DNA of 64,000 nt from assembly GCF_019175365.1 (NCBI RefSeq), contig NZ_CP059572.1:4774001-4838000 (forward strand), given 5' to 3'. The stretch comes from Actinomadura graeca (lineage in GTDB: Bacteria; Actinomycetota; Actinomycetes; Streptosporangiales; Streptosporangiaceae). Numbering within the stretch: position 1 is the stretch's first letter; every line of letters starts with the position of its first letter. Shown in pieces: positions 42,773-51,307 of the stretch. Both the position numbers and the translations under genes were made by a program. The notes under the pieces were generated by a model that was given only the letters and a program-made list of their open reading frames with translations, was not told the origin of the DNA and did not search any database.

Positions 42773-43585
42773 ATGAGCGATATCGACGGGATGGGGACGG
42801 AACGGGCAACCTGTGTGCTTGCCCCGAATCCGTCCGCGATGACGCTGGACGGGACGAACACCTGGATCATCGGCGAGCCCGGCGCCGAGGAGGTCGTGGT
42901 CGTCGACCCCGGCCCGAAGGACGGCGCCCATCTGCGCCGCGTCGTGGACATCGTCGCGTCCCAGGGGCGGCATGTCGGCCTCGTCCTGCTCACACACGGT
43001 CACCCCGATCACGCCGCGGGCGCCGAGAAGTTCGCTGGCCTCGCGGGTCATGGGGGTCTTGGGGGCTCCGGCGGCGGGCGGGTCAAGGTGCGGGCGCTCG
43101 ATCCGCGGCACCGGCTCGGCGACGAAGGACTGTCCGAGGGCGACGTGATCACCACGGGCGGCCTGGAGCTGCGCGTGATGGAGACGCCCGGCCACACCGA
43201 CGACTCGCTCACGTTCTGGCTGCCGGCCGACCGCGCCGTCCTCACCGGCGACACCGTCCTCGGGTACGGGACGACCGTCCTGGAGGGCAGGCTGGGCGAC
43301 TATCTGAGTTCCCTGGACAGGCTCCGCGCGTTCTCCGCCGACAGGGACGCCGCCACGATCCTGCCCGGCCACGGGCCGAAGCTGGACGACCCGCTCGCCG
43401 TCCTCGACCACTACATCGACCACCGGCGCGAGCGCCTCGCCCAGGTGGAGGCCGCCGTCGCCGCGGGCGCCTCGACCGCACGGGAGGTCGTGGAGCGGGT
43501 TTACGCCGATGTGGACAAGTCACTGTGGCCCGCGGCGGAGTGGTCCGTCCAGTCGCAGCTGGACTATCTCAGGACCCGCGACTGA
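42773..43585 (+). CDS. Metallo-beta-lactamase fold hydrolase
   Basis: About 270 residues. The N-terminal TLDGTNTWIIGEPG strand is followed by the metal motif LTHGHPDHAAGA, ETPGHTDDSLTF, LTGDTVLGYG and ILPGHGP, all zinc ligands of the glyoxalase II/LACTB2-like group. A C-terminal winged-helix-like domain resembles LACTB2 (RERLAQVEAAVAAGAST). The start is uncertain: AGGA eight bases before this ATG supports it, but the frame is open back to 42629. Confidence 0.9.
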   Translation: MSDIDGMGTERATCVLAPNPSAMTLDGTNTWIIGEPGAEEVVVVDPGPKDGAHLRRVVDIVASQGRHVGLVLLTHGHPDHAAGAEKFAGLAGHGGLGGSGGGRVKVRALDPRHRLGDEGLSEGDVITTGGLELRVMETPGHTDDSLTFWLPADRAVLTGDTVLGYGTTVLEGRLGDYLSSLDRLRAFSADRDAATILPGHGPKLDDPLAVLDHYIDHRRERLAQVEAAVAAGASTAREVVERVYADVDKSLWPAAEWSVQSQLDYLRTRD

Positions 43586-43918
43586 CCCCCACAAGCGCGC
43601 GCGGGGCCGTCTAAGCGCGCGCGGGGGGCATGTCGGCAATGGGCATGTTCTTGCGCGAGACCGCGGCGCAGGGCCGCAAGTCGCGGTTCAGAGGGTTTCG
43701 TGGGGTGGCGCGCTCACGTGGGCGCCCATCTCGGACGCGGCGTGGGCGAGAGGGTGGTCGGGGTAGAGCCCGGGCCCGGCGGGGGCGGGCGGCGTCCAAG
43801 GGTCGTGCGAGGGGTGGTCTGGGACGGTCGTGCGAGGGGTGGTGGGCGCGGGGTGAGAAGCGTGTGGTGCCGGCCGCACGATCACGGCGCCGGTGGCGTG
43901 ATCGTGCCGGCCTTCCCG
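43586..43918. repeat. Gap with short direct repeats
   Basis: AAGCGCGCGCGGGG occurs at 43593-43606 and 43613-43626. GGTCGTGCGAGGGGTGGT occurs at 43801-43818 and 43826-43843. The gap lies between converging genes and holds no convincing coding frame. Confidence 0.6.
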
Positions 43919-44605
43919 TTACTTGGAGCGCTTGCGGAGCCGGTCGATGTCGAGGATCACCACGGCCCTGGCCTCGATCCGCAGCCAGTTGCGCTGGGCG
44001 AAGTCGGCGAGCGCCTTGTTGACCGTCTCGCGGGACGCGCCGACGAGCTGCGCCAGCTCCTCCTGCGTGAGGTCGTGGTGGACGTGCAGCCCGGCCTCGG
44101 ACGGCTGCCCGAACCGCTCGGCGAGGTCGAGCAGCGCCTTGGCGACACGCCCGGGCACGTCCGTGAACACCAGGTCGGCCATCACGTCGTTGGTCTTGCG
44201 CAGCCGCTGGGCCAGCGCGCGCAGTAGCTGGACCGCCACTTCAGGGTGGCCGGTGAGCCAGGGACGTAGATCGTCGTGGCCGAGTCCGGCGAGCCGGCAC
44301 TCGGTCACCGCGATGGCGCTGGCGGTCCGGGGACGGGGGTCGAACAGCGACAGCTCGCCGAACATCTCGCTCGGGCCGAGCACGCTGAGCAGGTTCTCCC
44401 TGCCGTCCGGCGCGGTCCGGGTCAGCTTGATCTTGCCTTCCAGGACGACGTACAGCCGGTCGCCCGTCTCCCCCTCGCTGAAGAGCGTCTGGCCCCGTGC
44501 GAGCCGCACCTCGGTCACGTTGGCGCGCAGCGCCTTGGCGCCCTGCTCGTCGAGGGCCTCGAAGAGCGGGGCTCTGCTCAGAACGTCCACGTCGCGGTCG
44601 GTCAC
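43919..44605 (-). CDS. crp: Crp/Fnr family cAMP-responsive regulator
   Basis: 228 residues. The cNMP-binding domain (about 8-120) has GQTLFSEGETGDRLYVVLEGKI and FGELSLFDPRPRTASAIA, with the Glu and Arg-Thr that contact cyclic nucleotide. The C-terminal HTH_Crp domain has DLTQEELAQLVGASRETVNKAL. It is close to Streptomyces Crp, which controls germination and secondary metabolism. GTG start with GGAGGAG upstream. A near-perfect Crp-type palindrome sits just upstream of its own start, implying autoregulation. It is divergent from nth, as in Streptomyces. Confidence 0.95.
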   Translation of the reverse strand: MTDRDVDVLSRAPLFEALDEQGAKALRANVTEVRLARGQTLFSEGETGDRLYVVLEGKIKLTRTAPDGRENLLSVLGPSEMFGELSLFDPRPRTASAIAVTECRLAGLGHDDLRPWLTGHPEVAVQLLRALAQRLRKTNDVMADLVFTDVPGRVAKALLDLAERFGQPSEAGLHVHHDLTQEELAQLVGASRETVNKALADFAQRNWLRIEARAVVILDIDRLRKRSK

Positions 44606-44635
44606 GCTTCTCCTCCTCGAACACCTACATGCATA

Positions 44636-44653
44636 GTGTGACGTACGTCCCAC
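44636..44653. promoter_or_regulatory. Crp-type operator between crp and nth
   Basis: GTGTGACGTACGTCCCAC is an 18-bp palindrome with a single mismatched pair. It fits the GTGNGA...TCNCAC pattern bound by actinobacterial Crp proteins. It lies 31-48 bp before the crp start codon and overlaps the likely -35 of crp (a TATGCAT -10 lies next to it). It is also about 65-80 bp before nth. Confidence 0.7.
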
Positions 44654-44717
44654 CGCGTACGTGAAGGTAGGGTCACGGCGCGCCGAAACGCGGGACCGAA
44701 CACGTACCCTTGCCCAC

Positions 44718-45473
44718 GTGTCTCGCAACGGTAGTCCCGCCCCCGCGGCGGCGCCCCGCCAGCCCAGCCGGCCCCGGGCCGAGACGCGGCTCGCCCTCGT
44801 CCGCCGTTCCCGGCGGATCAACCGCGAGCTCGCCGCGCTCTACCCCGACGCCCACTGCGAGCTGGACTTCACGAACCCACTTGAGCTGTTGGTCGCCACG
44901 ATCCTGTCCGCCCAGTGTACGGACCGGCGGGTGAATGCAGTCACACCGGCTCTCTTCGCCCGTTACCGGACCGCCGAGGACTACGCCGCGGCCGATCGGG
45001 AGGAGCTGGAGGCGATCATCCAGTCGACCGGTTTCTTCCGGGCGAAGGCGAACAACATCATGAAACTGGGCCATGACCTGAGCGAGCGTTACGGCGGTGA
45101 CGTCCCGGGGCGGCTGAGCGACCTCGTCACGCTCCCGGGCGTCGGGCGCAAGACCGCCAACGTCGTCCTCGGCAACGCCTTCGACGTCCCGGGGATCACG
45201 GTCGACACCCATTTCGGCCGCCTCGCCCGGCGTTTCGGCTGGACGGACGAGACCGACCCGGTCAAGGTCGAGAAGGAGGTCGGCGAGCTGATCCCCCGCA
45301 AGGACTGGACGATGTTGTCGCACCGGCTCATCTGGCACGGCCGCCGCATCTGCCATTCGCGCCGTCCCGCGTGCGGCGCCTGCCCGCTCGCCCGGCTGTG
45401 CCCGGCGTTCGGCGAGGGGCCCACCGACGAGCCCACCGCTCGCAAACTGGTCAAGACCGGGCCGTTCTCCTGA
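44718..45473 (+). CDS. nth: Endonuclease III
   Basis: 251 residues. A bifunctional DNA glycosylase/AP lyase for oxidised pyrimidines. Helix-hairpin-helix [12 protein letters not shown] carries the catalytic Lys145; the catalytic Asp163 is in GITVDTHF. The [4Fe-4S] ligands are C212, C219, C222 and C228 (C-x6-C-x2-C-x5-C). A 25-residue basic extension precedes the fold. The GTG start lacks a ribosome site and follows a weak -10 (TACCCT) by seven bases, so the mRNA may be leaderless. Confidence 0.95.
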   Translation: MSRNGSPAPAAAPRQPSRPRAETRLALVRRSRRINRELAALYPDAHCELDFTNPLELLVATILSAQCTDRRVNAVTPALFARYRTAEDYAAADREELEAIIQSTGFFRAKANNIMKLGHDLSERYGGDVPGRLSDLVTLPGVGRKTANVVLGNAFDVPGITVDTHFGRLARRFGWTDETDPVKVEKEVGELIPRKDWTMLSHRLIWHGRRICHSRRPACGACPLARLCPAFGEGPTDEPTARKLVKTGPFS

Positions 45474-45557
45474 GCGGGCGGACGGCGGAGACCTGGCCGG
45501 TATCCGAACAGATATCTGACGGGGAAGGAATGTGACCGTATCGGAGTTGGGACAGGC

Positions 45558-46217
45558 GTGACCGAGACAGCACCCCCTTCCCCGCCGTGGCTCGATCGTT
45601 TCCGTGCCACGGCGCCGCGGTTGACGGTGCCGTCGTTCTTCGAGCCGCCCCCGGACGCGCGCGCCGCCGCGGTGCTGATCCTCTTCGGCGAGGGGGCCGA
45701 CGGTCCGGACATCCTGCTCACCGAGCGGGCCGCCACCCTCAACAAGCACGCGGGCCAGCCCGCCTTCCCCGGCGGCCGCATCGACCCCGAGGACGACGGC
45801 CCCGTCGCGGCGGCGCTGCGGGAGGCGTGGGAGGAGGCGGGCGTCGAGCCGTCCGGCGTGGACGTGCTGTGCTCGCTGCCGGAGCTGTACCTGTCGCGCA
45901 GTGAGCACCGGGTCACCCCCGTCGCCGGGTGGTGGCGCGAGCCGTCGGAGATCGCGCCCGGCCACCCCGGGGAGGTCGCGATGGTGGCGCGGGTGCCGAT
46001 CGCGGAACTGGTCGACCCGGCGAACCGGCTGACGGTCCGGCACCCGTCGGGTCTCAAGCTGGGGCCCGCGTTCCGCGTCCGCGAGATGCTCGTGTGGGGG
46101 TTCACCGGGATGCTGCTCACCGAGGTGCTGGAGGCCGGCGGCTGGGACCGTCCCTGGGACGCGGAACGCGTCGAGGACCTGCCGCAGGACGTCCTGGACC
46201 TCGCGTCCCGCGACTGA
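45558..46217 (+). CDS. NUDIX hydrolase, CoA diphosphatase type (NudL-like)
   Basis: 219 residues. The Nudix box is FPGGRIDPEDDG...AALREAWEEAGV near residues 71-96, preceded by LTERAATLNKHAGQPAFPGG, the UPF0035/NudL signature that marks CoA pyrophosphatases. It should cleave CoA or acyl-CoA to phosphopantetheine and 3',5'-ADP. GTG start. It lies in the conserved run crp, nth, NUDIX, marP. Confidence 0.92.
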   Translation: MTETAPPSPPWLDRFRATAPRLTVPSFFEPPPDARAAAVLILFGEGADGPDILLTERAATLNKHAGQPAFPGGRIDPEDDGPVAAALREAWEEAGVEPSGVDVLCSLPELYLSRSEHRVTPVAGWWREPSEIAPGHPGEVAMVARVPIAELVDPANRLTVRHPSGLKLGPAFRVREMLVWGFTGMLLTEVLEAGGWDRPWDAERVEDLPQDVLDLASRD

Positions 46218-46349
46218 CAGACGGAGTACGCGGCACGCTACGGGACGGAAGATGGAGCGCTCCGGGACAGGTCCGCAGGTCAGCCGCCCGGGATCGTCTT
46301 GAGCCCGTCCTGAGCGCGTCCTGAGCCCGTTCCGGGGCCGTTCTGAGCG

Positions 46350-46366
46350 CGTACGGTGACCGTACG
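46350..46366. promoter_or_regulatory. 17-bp palindrome upstream of marP
   Basis: CGTACGGT-G-ACCGTACG is exact around one central base and lies 88-104 bp before the marP start. It follows a stretch with four TGAGC-ending short repeats (46298-46350). It resembles a dimeric operator; the regulator is unknown. Confidence 0.5.
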
Positions 46367-46453
46367 GCATCGCACCGGGCGGCTACCCAAGCCGTCACAA
46401 TCTGGTACAGCGAGGGGACGTACACGGAGCCCCCGGCCCTATACGGTGAAGCG

Positions 46454-47650
46454 GTGCTGCACGACCACATTCTCGATCTCATCCTGCTCGTGCTCGTCGT
46501 GTTGTTCGGGATCTCGGGGTACCGGCAGGGCTTCATCGTCAGCCTGCTGAGCTTCGTCGGGTTCGTCGGCGGCGGGGTCGTGGGAGTGCTGGTCGCGCCG
46601 CCGATCGCCGGGACGGCCGTGAACGGCGGCGCGCAGCAGGCGCTGCTGGCCATCGTGATCGCGTTCCTGGCGGCCACGTTCGGGCAGCTCATGGCGTCGT
46701 CGGTGGGCGCGGTGCTGCGCAACCGCGTGACCGGGATGAACGCGCGCACCGCCGACACCGTCGGGGGCCCCTTCGTCAGCGCGCTGTCGCTGCTGATCGT
46801 CGCGTGGTTCTTCGGCCACCTGGTGGACGAGTCGGAGTTCAAGCCCCTGCGCACCCAGGTCAAGGGCTCCACGATCATCAACGGCATCAACGACGTGATG
46901 CCCACGGAGGCGCAGGGCTGGTTCTCCTCGTTCGAGGGGTTCGTGCGGAACAGCGAGTTCCCGCAGGTCTTCAACGGCCTCGGTGGCGAGTCGGTGGTGC
47001 AGGTGCCGCCGCCGGACGACTCCATCCTCAACACCGGCGCGCTGCGGAACGTCCGGCGCAGCATCGTCAAGGTCGTCAGCACGGCGCCGCAGTGCCAGCG
47101 CAGGATCGAGGGCACCGGCTTCGTGTTCGCGCCGGAGCACATCATGACCAACGCGCATGTCGTGGCGGGCGCGCGCGGGTCGTCGGTGGTGCAGTCGCTG
47201 AACGGCGCGAACGACCGCGGCCGGGTCGTCCTGTACGACCCGAAGCGGGACGTCGCGATCCTGTACGTGCCGGGGCTGGAGGCGCCGCCGCTGAAGTTCG
47301 CCGAGTCGGCCCGCGTCCGCGACAACGCGATCATCGCCGGTTTCCCGAAGAACCAGCCGTTCCGGGCCGGTGCCGCGCGGATCCGCGCCCGGCAGACCGC
47401 CAAGGGGCCGGACATCTACCACAGCGGCCAGGTCAGCCGTGAGATCTACGCCATCCGCGGGACGGTCGAGCCGGGCAACTCCGGGGGCCCGCTGCTGTCG
47501 ACGGACGGACGCGTCTACGGCGTCATCTTCGCCGCCGCCCTCGACACGCCCTCCACCGGTTACGCGCTCACCGCCGAAGAGGTCGCCGCCGACGCGCGCA
47601 CGGGCGCGACCCTCACCAATCCTGTCTCGACCCAGAGTTGCTCAGACTGA
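46454..47650 (+). CDS. marP: MarP-type membrane serine protease (CvpA domain plus trypsin fold)
   Basis: 398 residues. Four hydrophobic segments in a CvpA-like domain (about 5-125) precede a periplasmic chymotrypsin-like domain. The catalytic triad is His235 in MTNAHVV, Asp266 in PKRDVAIL and Ser343 in GNSGGPL. Cys214 and a C-terminal cysteine at 396 can form the disulfide known from Mycobacterium tuberculosis MarP, whose catalytic residues fall at nearly the same numbers. MarP protects mycobacteria against acid and oxidative stress by processing a wall hydrolase. The start is GTG. Confidence 0.93.
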   Translation: MLHDHILDLILLVLVVLFGISGYRQGFIVSLLSFVGFVGGGVVGVLVAPPIAGTAVNGGAQQALLAIVIAFLAATFGQLMASSVGAVLRNRVTGMNARTADTVGGPFVSALSLLIVAWFFGHLVDESEFKPLRTQVKGSTIINGINDVMPTEAQGWFSSFEGFVRNSEFPQVFNGLGGESVVQVPPPDDSILNTGALRNVRRSIVKVVSTAPQCQRRIEGTGFVFAPEHIMTNAHVVAGARGSSVVQSLNGANDRGRVVLYDPKRDVAILYVPGLEAPPLKFAESARVRDNAIIAGFPKNQPFRAGAARIRARQTAKGPDIYHSGQVSREIYAIRGTVEPGNSGGPLLSTDGRVYGVIFAAALDTPSTGYALTAEEVAADARTGATLTNPVSTQSCSD

Positions 47651-47667
47651 ACCCACCGTCCCCTTGC

Positions 47668-47727
47668 GCGACCCGTCTACGGCGACCCGTCTCCAGGGGC
47701 TCGTCTACGGCGACCCGTCTACGGGGA
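47668..47727. repeat. Short tandem GACCCGTCTACGGC repeats
   Basis: Three nearly identical 14-bp words, plus a degenerate one, lie between the converging marP and DUF309 genes and reach into the last codons of the latter. Confidence 0.6.
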
Positions 47728-48174
47728 CTTGAGTTGAAGACGCACAGGGCCCTCGCTAGGACGATCGTCGACGAGAGCGCGTACCTGCTGAACGACCCCC
47801 CGGACATCTAGGCCGTGCGGGGGAGCGGTCTTGTACGGCTCCAGCCGGTCCGCCGAACGGCTGAGCAGAGCCACGGCGCCCTTGACGTTTCCACGGCGCA
47901 AGTGGGTGATGCCCACGGCCACCTGCGCGAGACCCCGCCACAGCTCCCGCTCGTCCTCGGGAGCGGCCTTCCAGACGGCTTCGAGTACCTCATGGGCGTG
48001 GAACGGACGATCGTCGTCCAGCAGGCGTTGCGCTTCGACGAGCGCCTCGTCCGGTTCCATGTCGAGGTCGTCGGGCATCGTCGGTATCCCGGTCGTGCCA
48101 TGAGGCAGCGGACGGCCGTAGGCGTCGCGTGGGCGCGCGTTGCGTGGCCGTCCCGACTCGTCCCGATCCCGCAT
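47719..48174 (-). CDS. DUF309 family protein
   Basis: 151 residues. The conserved basic start GRPRNARPRDAYGRPLP is followed by the DUF309 signature RPFHAHEVLEAVWKAAPEDERELW and QVAVGITHLRRGN. DUF309 proteins are helical with conserved His/Glu that may bind metal; function unproved. The ATG follows GGAGGA almost directly; later starts would lose the conserved N-terminus. Confidence 0.9.
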   Translation of the reverse strand: MRDRDESGRPRNARPRDAYGRPLPHGTTGIPTMPDDLDMEPDEALVEAQRLLDDDRPFHAHEVLEAVWKAAPEDERELWRGLAQVAVGITHLRRGNVKGAVALLSRSADRLEPYKTAPPHGLDVRGVVQQVRALVDDRPSEGPVRLQLKSP

Positions 48175-48229
48175 TCCTCCACCGTACGCGGGCTCGCATA
48201 CGGGCTCACCTTGCGGCGAACCCACTCGG

Positions 48230-49153
48230 TCAGTGTTCCGGCTCCGGGTCGGCCAGCCAGCCGAGCAACTGGGAGTCGAACGCGCGGGGGCGTTCCTCAT
48301 GGGGGAAGTGTCCTGCCCCTTCGATGAGCTTCCACCGGTACGGGGCCGCGACGTACCGTCCCGATCCCTGGGCGCTGCCAGGGAGGGTGCATGTGTCGAG
48401 TGCACCGTGCAGTTGGAGTGTCGGCGCGTGGATCGGCGTGCGCATGCGGTGCGCGTACCGGATACCGTCCGGACGAGGCTGGGAGCGGACCAGCCACCGG
48501 TGATACTCCAGAGCGCAGTGCACCGTACCGGGGATCTGCACGGCGCGCCGGAAGAGTCGTTCCGCGCGCTCGTCCGGCCAGCCCGGACCCGACCACTTGT
48601 GCAGAAGGCGGCCCACCATGGCCGCGTCATCGCGAACAAGGCGCCGCTCCGGCCACATGGGCAGCTGGAAGCCGAGCATGTGGCGTGTCGCCCATCCCTG
48701 GCCGCGGAGATCGCCCCGGACGGCCTGCCGCAGCCGCAGCGGATGCGGGGCGCCCACCACGGCCAGCCGCTGGACGACCTTCGGGTGGTAGACCGCCATC
48801 GTCCAGGCCAGCAGCCCGCCCCAGTCGTGCCCGACCACGATCGCGTTGGCCTCGCCCAGGGCGCGGACGAGCCCGGCGGCGTCCCCGGCCAGCGTGACCA
48901 GGTCGTAGCCGCGCGGCGGCTTGTCGCTGCCGCCGTAGCCCCGCAGGTCCGCCGCGGCCGCGCGGTACCCCGCGGCGGCGAGCGACACCAGCTGGTTGTG
49001 CCAGGACCACCAGAACTCGGGGAAGCCGTGCAGCAGCAGCACGAGCGGCCCCTCGCCGGCCTCGGCGACGTGGAAGCGCGTCCCGCCCGCGCTGACCGCC
49101 CGGTGCGTCCAGGGGCCGTCCACCTCGACCAGCGACGTGTCGTGCCCGGCCAT
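48230..49153 (-). CDS. Alpha/beta hydrolase, epoxide-hydrolase-like
   Basis: 307 residues. LLLHGFPEFWWSWHNQL (oxyanion HGFP), DLRGYGGSDKP, the nucleophile elbow VGHDWGG with Asp as nucleophile, and GAGHFPHEE with the catalytic His identify the soluble epoxide hydrolase/haloalkane dehalogenase group. An Asp nucleophile with a Tyr-rich cap points to an epoxide hydrolase. The ATG lies only 5 bp after the holin-like gene, so both are probably cotranscribed. Confidence 0.9.
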   Translation of the reverse strand: MAGHDTSLVEVDGPWTHRAVSAGGTRFHVAEAGEGPLVLLLHGFPEFWWSWHNQLVSLAAAGYRAAAADLRGYGGSDKPPRGYDLVTLAGDAAGLVRALGEANAIVVGHDWGGLLAWTMAVYHPKVVQRLAVVGAPHPLRLRQAVRGDLRGQGWATRHMLGFQLPMWPERRLVRDDAAMVGRLLHKWSGPGWPDERAERLFRRAVQIPGTVHCALEYHRWLVRSQPRPDGIRYAHRMRTPIHAPTLQLHGALDTCTLPGSAQGSGRYVAAPYRWKLIEGAGHFPHEERPRAFDSQLLGWLADPEPEH

Positions 49154-49158
49154 GGCGC

Positions 49159-49593
49159 TCAGCCCTTGAGAGCGGGGGTGTCGTCCGAGTCGCCGCGGTG
49201 CCGCAGCATGGTGATGTCGTCCTTCAGCGTCCTGCGTGTCCGCTTCGCCCCGTCGATCTTGCGGATGCGCAGGTAGCCGATCCCGATCAGCCCGAGGGCG
49301 AGCAGCAGGTAGACGCCGGAGACGATGAGGAACGCGGCCCAGTGCCAGATGCCGAGCGCGACCAGCCCGTACGCCGCCGCCATCGAGAGCAGGATGACGA
49401 TCAGCCCGGCGATCAGCGCGGCGATGCCGAACATCGCACTGCCGAGCGCGGCCTTCTTGGCGTCGGCCTTCAGCTCCAGCTTGGCCAGGTCCATCTCCGC
49501 CCTGACCAGGTTGGAGACGTTGCTGGACGCCAGCGCGACCAGCTCGCCGAGGGATTTCTCCTCGACGCGCTCGCCCGGCAATGCCTCGGACAT
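49159..49593 (-). CDS. Phage holin family protein (PF07332/DUF1469 type)
   Basis: 144 residues. A soluble amphipathic N-terminus (LGELVALASSNVSNLVRAEMDLAKLELKA) precedes two membrane helices (FGIAALIAGLIVILLSMAAAYGL and FLIVSGVYLLLALGLIGIGYL) and a basic tail. Despite the family name, chromosomal members are common in actinomycetes without prophage and have no known lytic role. AAGGAG is placed correctly before the ATG. Confidence 0.88.
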   Translation of the reverse strand: MSEALPGERVEEKSLGELVALASSNVSNLVRAEMDLAKLELKADAKKAALGSAMFGIAALIAGLIVILLSMAAAYGLVALGIWHWAAFLIVSGVYLLLALGLIGIGYLRIRKIDGAKRTRRTLKDDITMLRHRGDSDDTPALKG

Positions 49594-49682
49594 ATCGCTT
49601 TCTCCTTCCAGAGCCCCCCGGCCGCCATGCTTGCCCAAGCCTGGCAGTCGGGCGGACCGTCCGGCCACCCGGTGTCACGACG

Positions 49683-50969
49683 TCAGTCCAGGCGCGCGCG
49701 CTGACGCACCCTTCTGCGGAAGACGACGGTCGCGGCCGCCGAGGCGATCACGCTCGCGATCAGGACCGCAGTCGTCACTCTCTCGAATTGTGACGGGTCG
49801 GTATAGGCCAAACCGCCGATCAGCAGGGAAACGGTGAAACCGACCCCGGCGAGCATCGCGACTCCGGCGATCTCACGCCAGTGCAGTTCCTCCCCCAGCG
49901 TCGCCAGGCCGACCCGTACGGCCGCCCAGGCGCCGCCGAGGACGCCCACGAACTTACCGATCACCAGACCCGCGATCACGCCGAGGGCCACCCGATCGCC
50001 GAAAACCGCTCCCAGCGCCGATCCGCCCAGCGTCACTCCGGCCGACAGGAACGCGAACACGGGAACGCAGAATCCCGCAGAGAACGGCCTGAGGACGTGG
50101 TCCGCGCGTTCGGCGTTCGTGGGCCTCTCGTCCGGTGTCTCATGCGGACTGGTCAGCATTCCCAATGCCACACCGGCGACCGTGGCGTGTATCCCGCTTC
50201 GCTGGACGCAATACCAGGCGAGGAGGGCCAGCGGCACGTACACCCATGGCGAGCGGACGTTCCTGGACTGCAGCAGCCCGTACACCGCGATGAGCACCAC
50301 TCCGAGCAGGAGCGGAACCCAGCTGGGACTCTCGGTGTAGAAGACCGCGATGATCGTGATGGCGATCAGGTCGTCCACCACGGCGAGGGTCAGCAGGAAC
50401 GCGCGCAACGGCGCCGGGCACGCCGAGAACGTCACGGCCAACACCGCCAGCGCGAACGCGATGTCGGTGGCGGTCGGCACCGCCCAGCCCTTCGCCGCCC
50501 CGGGCTCCCCGGCGCTGACCAGCAGGAAGATTAGCGCGGGCACCACCACCCCCGCGGCCGCCGCGATCACCGGCAGCGCCGCGTCCCGCGCGTTTCGCAG
50601 TTCGCCGTGCGTCAGCTCCTCGCGCAGCTCAAGTCCGGCGATGAAGAAGAACACCGCCAGCAGCCCGCTCGACGCCCAGTGCTGCATGTCCATGTGGCCG
50701 ATGTGCATCCAGTGCGGGCTGAGCCCGTACTCCCGCAGATCGGTGTACGACGCCGCCCACGGCGTGTTCGCCCAGGCCAGCGCCGCCACCGCCGCGACGA
50801 GCATGATCACGCCGCCGACCGTCTCGGTGCGCAGCGCCTGCGTGACCTGCCGGCCGTAGCGGACCGTGGGCCGGAACGGCCAGCTCGCGGCGACCCGGCG
50901 CGGCGCGGACCGGTCGTTTCGGCCGTGCGGCGGCTGGTGGTCACGGCGTGGCGCGGGCTGGCGCGGCAT
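49683..50969 (-). CDS. nhaA: Na+/H+ antiporter NhaA
   Basis: 428 residues with about twelve membrane helices. The two ion-binding aspartates are in the VVDDLIAI motif, and PTATDIAFALAVLAV, a signature of NhaA, precedes it. It exports sodium in exchange for protons. The ATG begins a basic, hydrophilic N-terminal extension of about 45 residues that is longer than in E. coli. Ends 90 bp before the holin-like start on the same strand. Confidence 0.94.
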   Translation of the reverse strand: MPRQPAPRRDHQPPHGRNDRSAPRRVAASWPFRPTVRYGRQVTQALRTETVGGVIMLVAAVAALAWANTPWAASYTDLREYGLSPHWMHIGHMDMQHWASSGLLAVFFFIAGLELREELTHGELRNARDAALPVIAAAAGVVVPALIFLLVSAGEPGAAKGWAVPTATDIAFALAVLAVTFSACPAPLRAFLLTLAVVDDLIAITIIAVFYTESPSWVPLLLGVVLIAVYGLLQSRNVRSPWVYVPLALLAWYCVQRSGIHATVAGVALGMLTSPHETPDERPTNAERADHVLRPFSAGFCVPVFAFLSAGVTLGGSALGAVFGDRVALGVIAGLVIGKFVGVLGGAWAAVRVGLATLGEELHWREIAGVAMLAGVGFTVSLLIGGLAYTDPSQFERVTTAVLIASVIASAAATVVFRRRVRQRARLD

Positions 50970-51307
50970 TGGAGGCACCCCCGGGAAGACGAACGGACGA
51001 CTGAGACCAACCCGCGTCCGGCCACGGGAAAGACCCCTGCCGACCAGACTTCCCGGCGCACCTGGATCCCACCCTACCTGCAAGATCCCATGCGCCCCTC
51101 GCACGCCCTGGGGCCGTCCTCCGCGCGCGCTACCCGCGTGACCCGGAGCGCCCTTCTGGCGGCCCTGGGCGGTCGCGCGAGGGGCCGGCTGGGGCTCGAC
51201 GAGGGGTCCGCCCCTGCGCCGGACGTGCGACGGCCCGCGTTCAGGACGAGAAACGTTGTTTCCGTCCAGACGCGGGCCGCCGCCTCACACCGTGCCGGTC
51301 GTGCTGG

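Noticed and set aside
49159..49593. Prophage remnant because of the holin-family call
   Set aside because: This family is widespread as a chromosomal gene in actinomycetes and no phage genes are adjacent.
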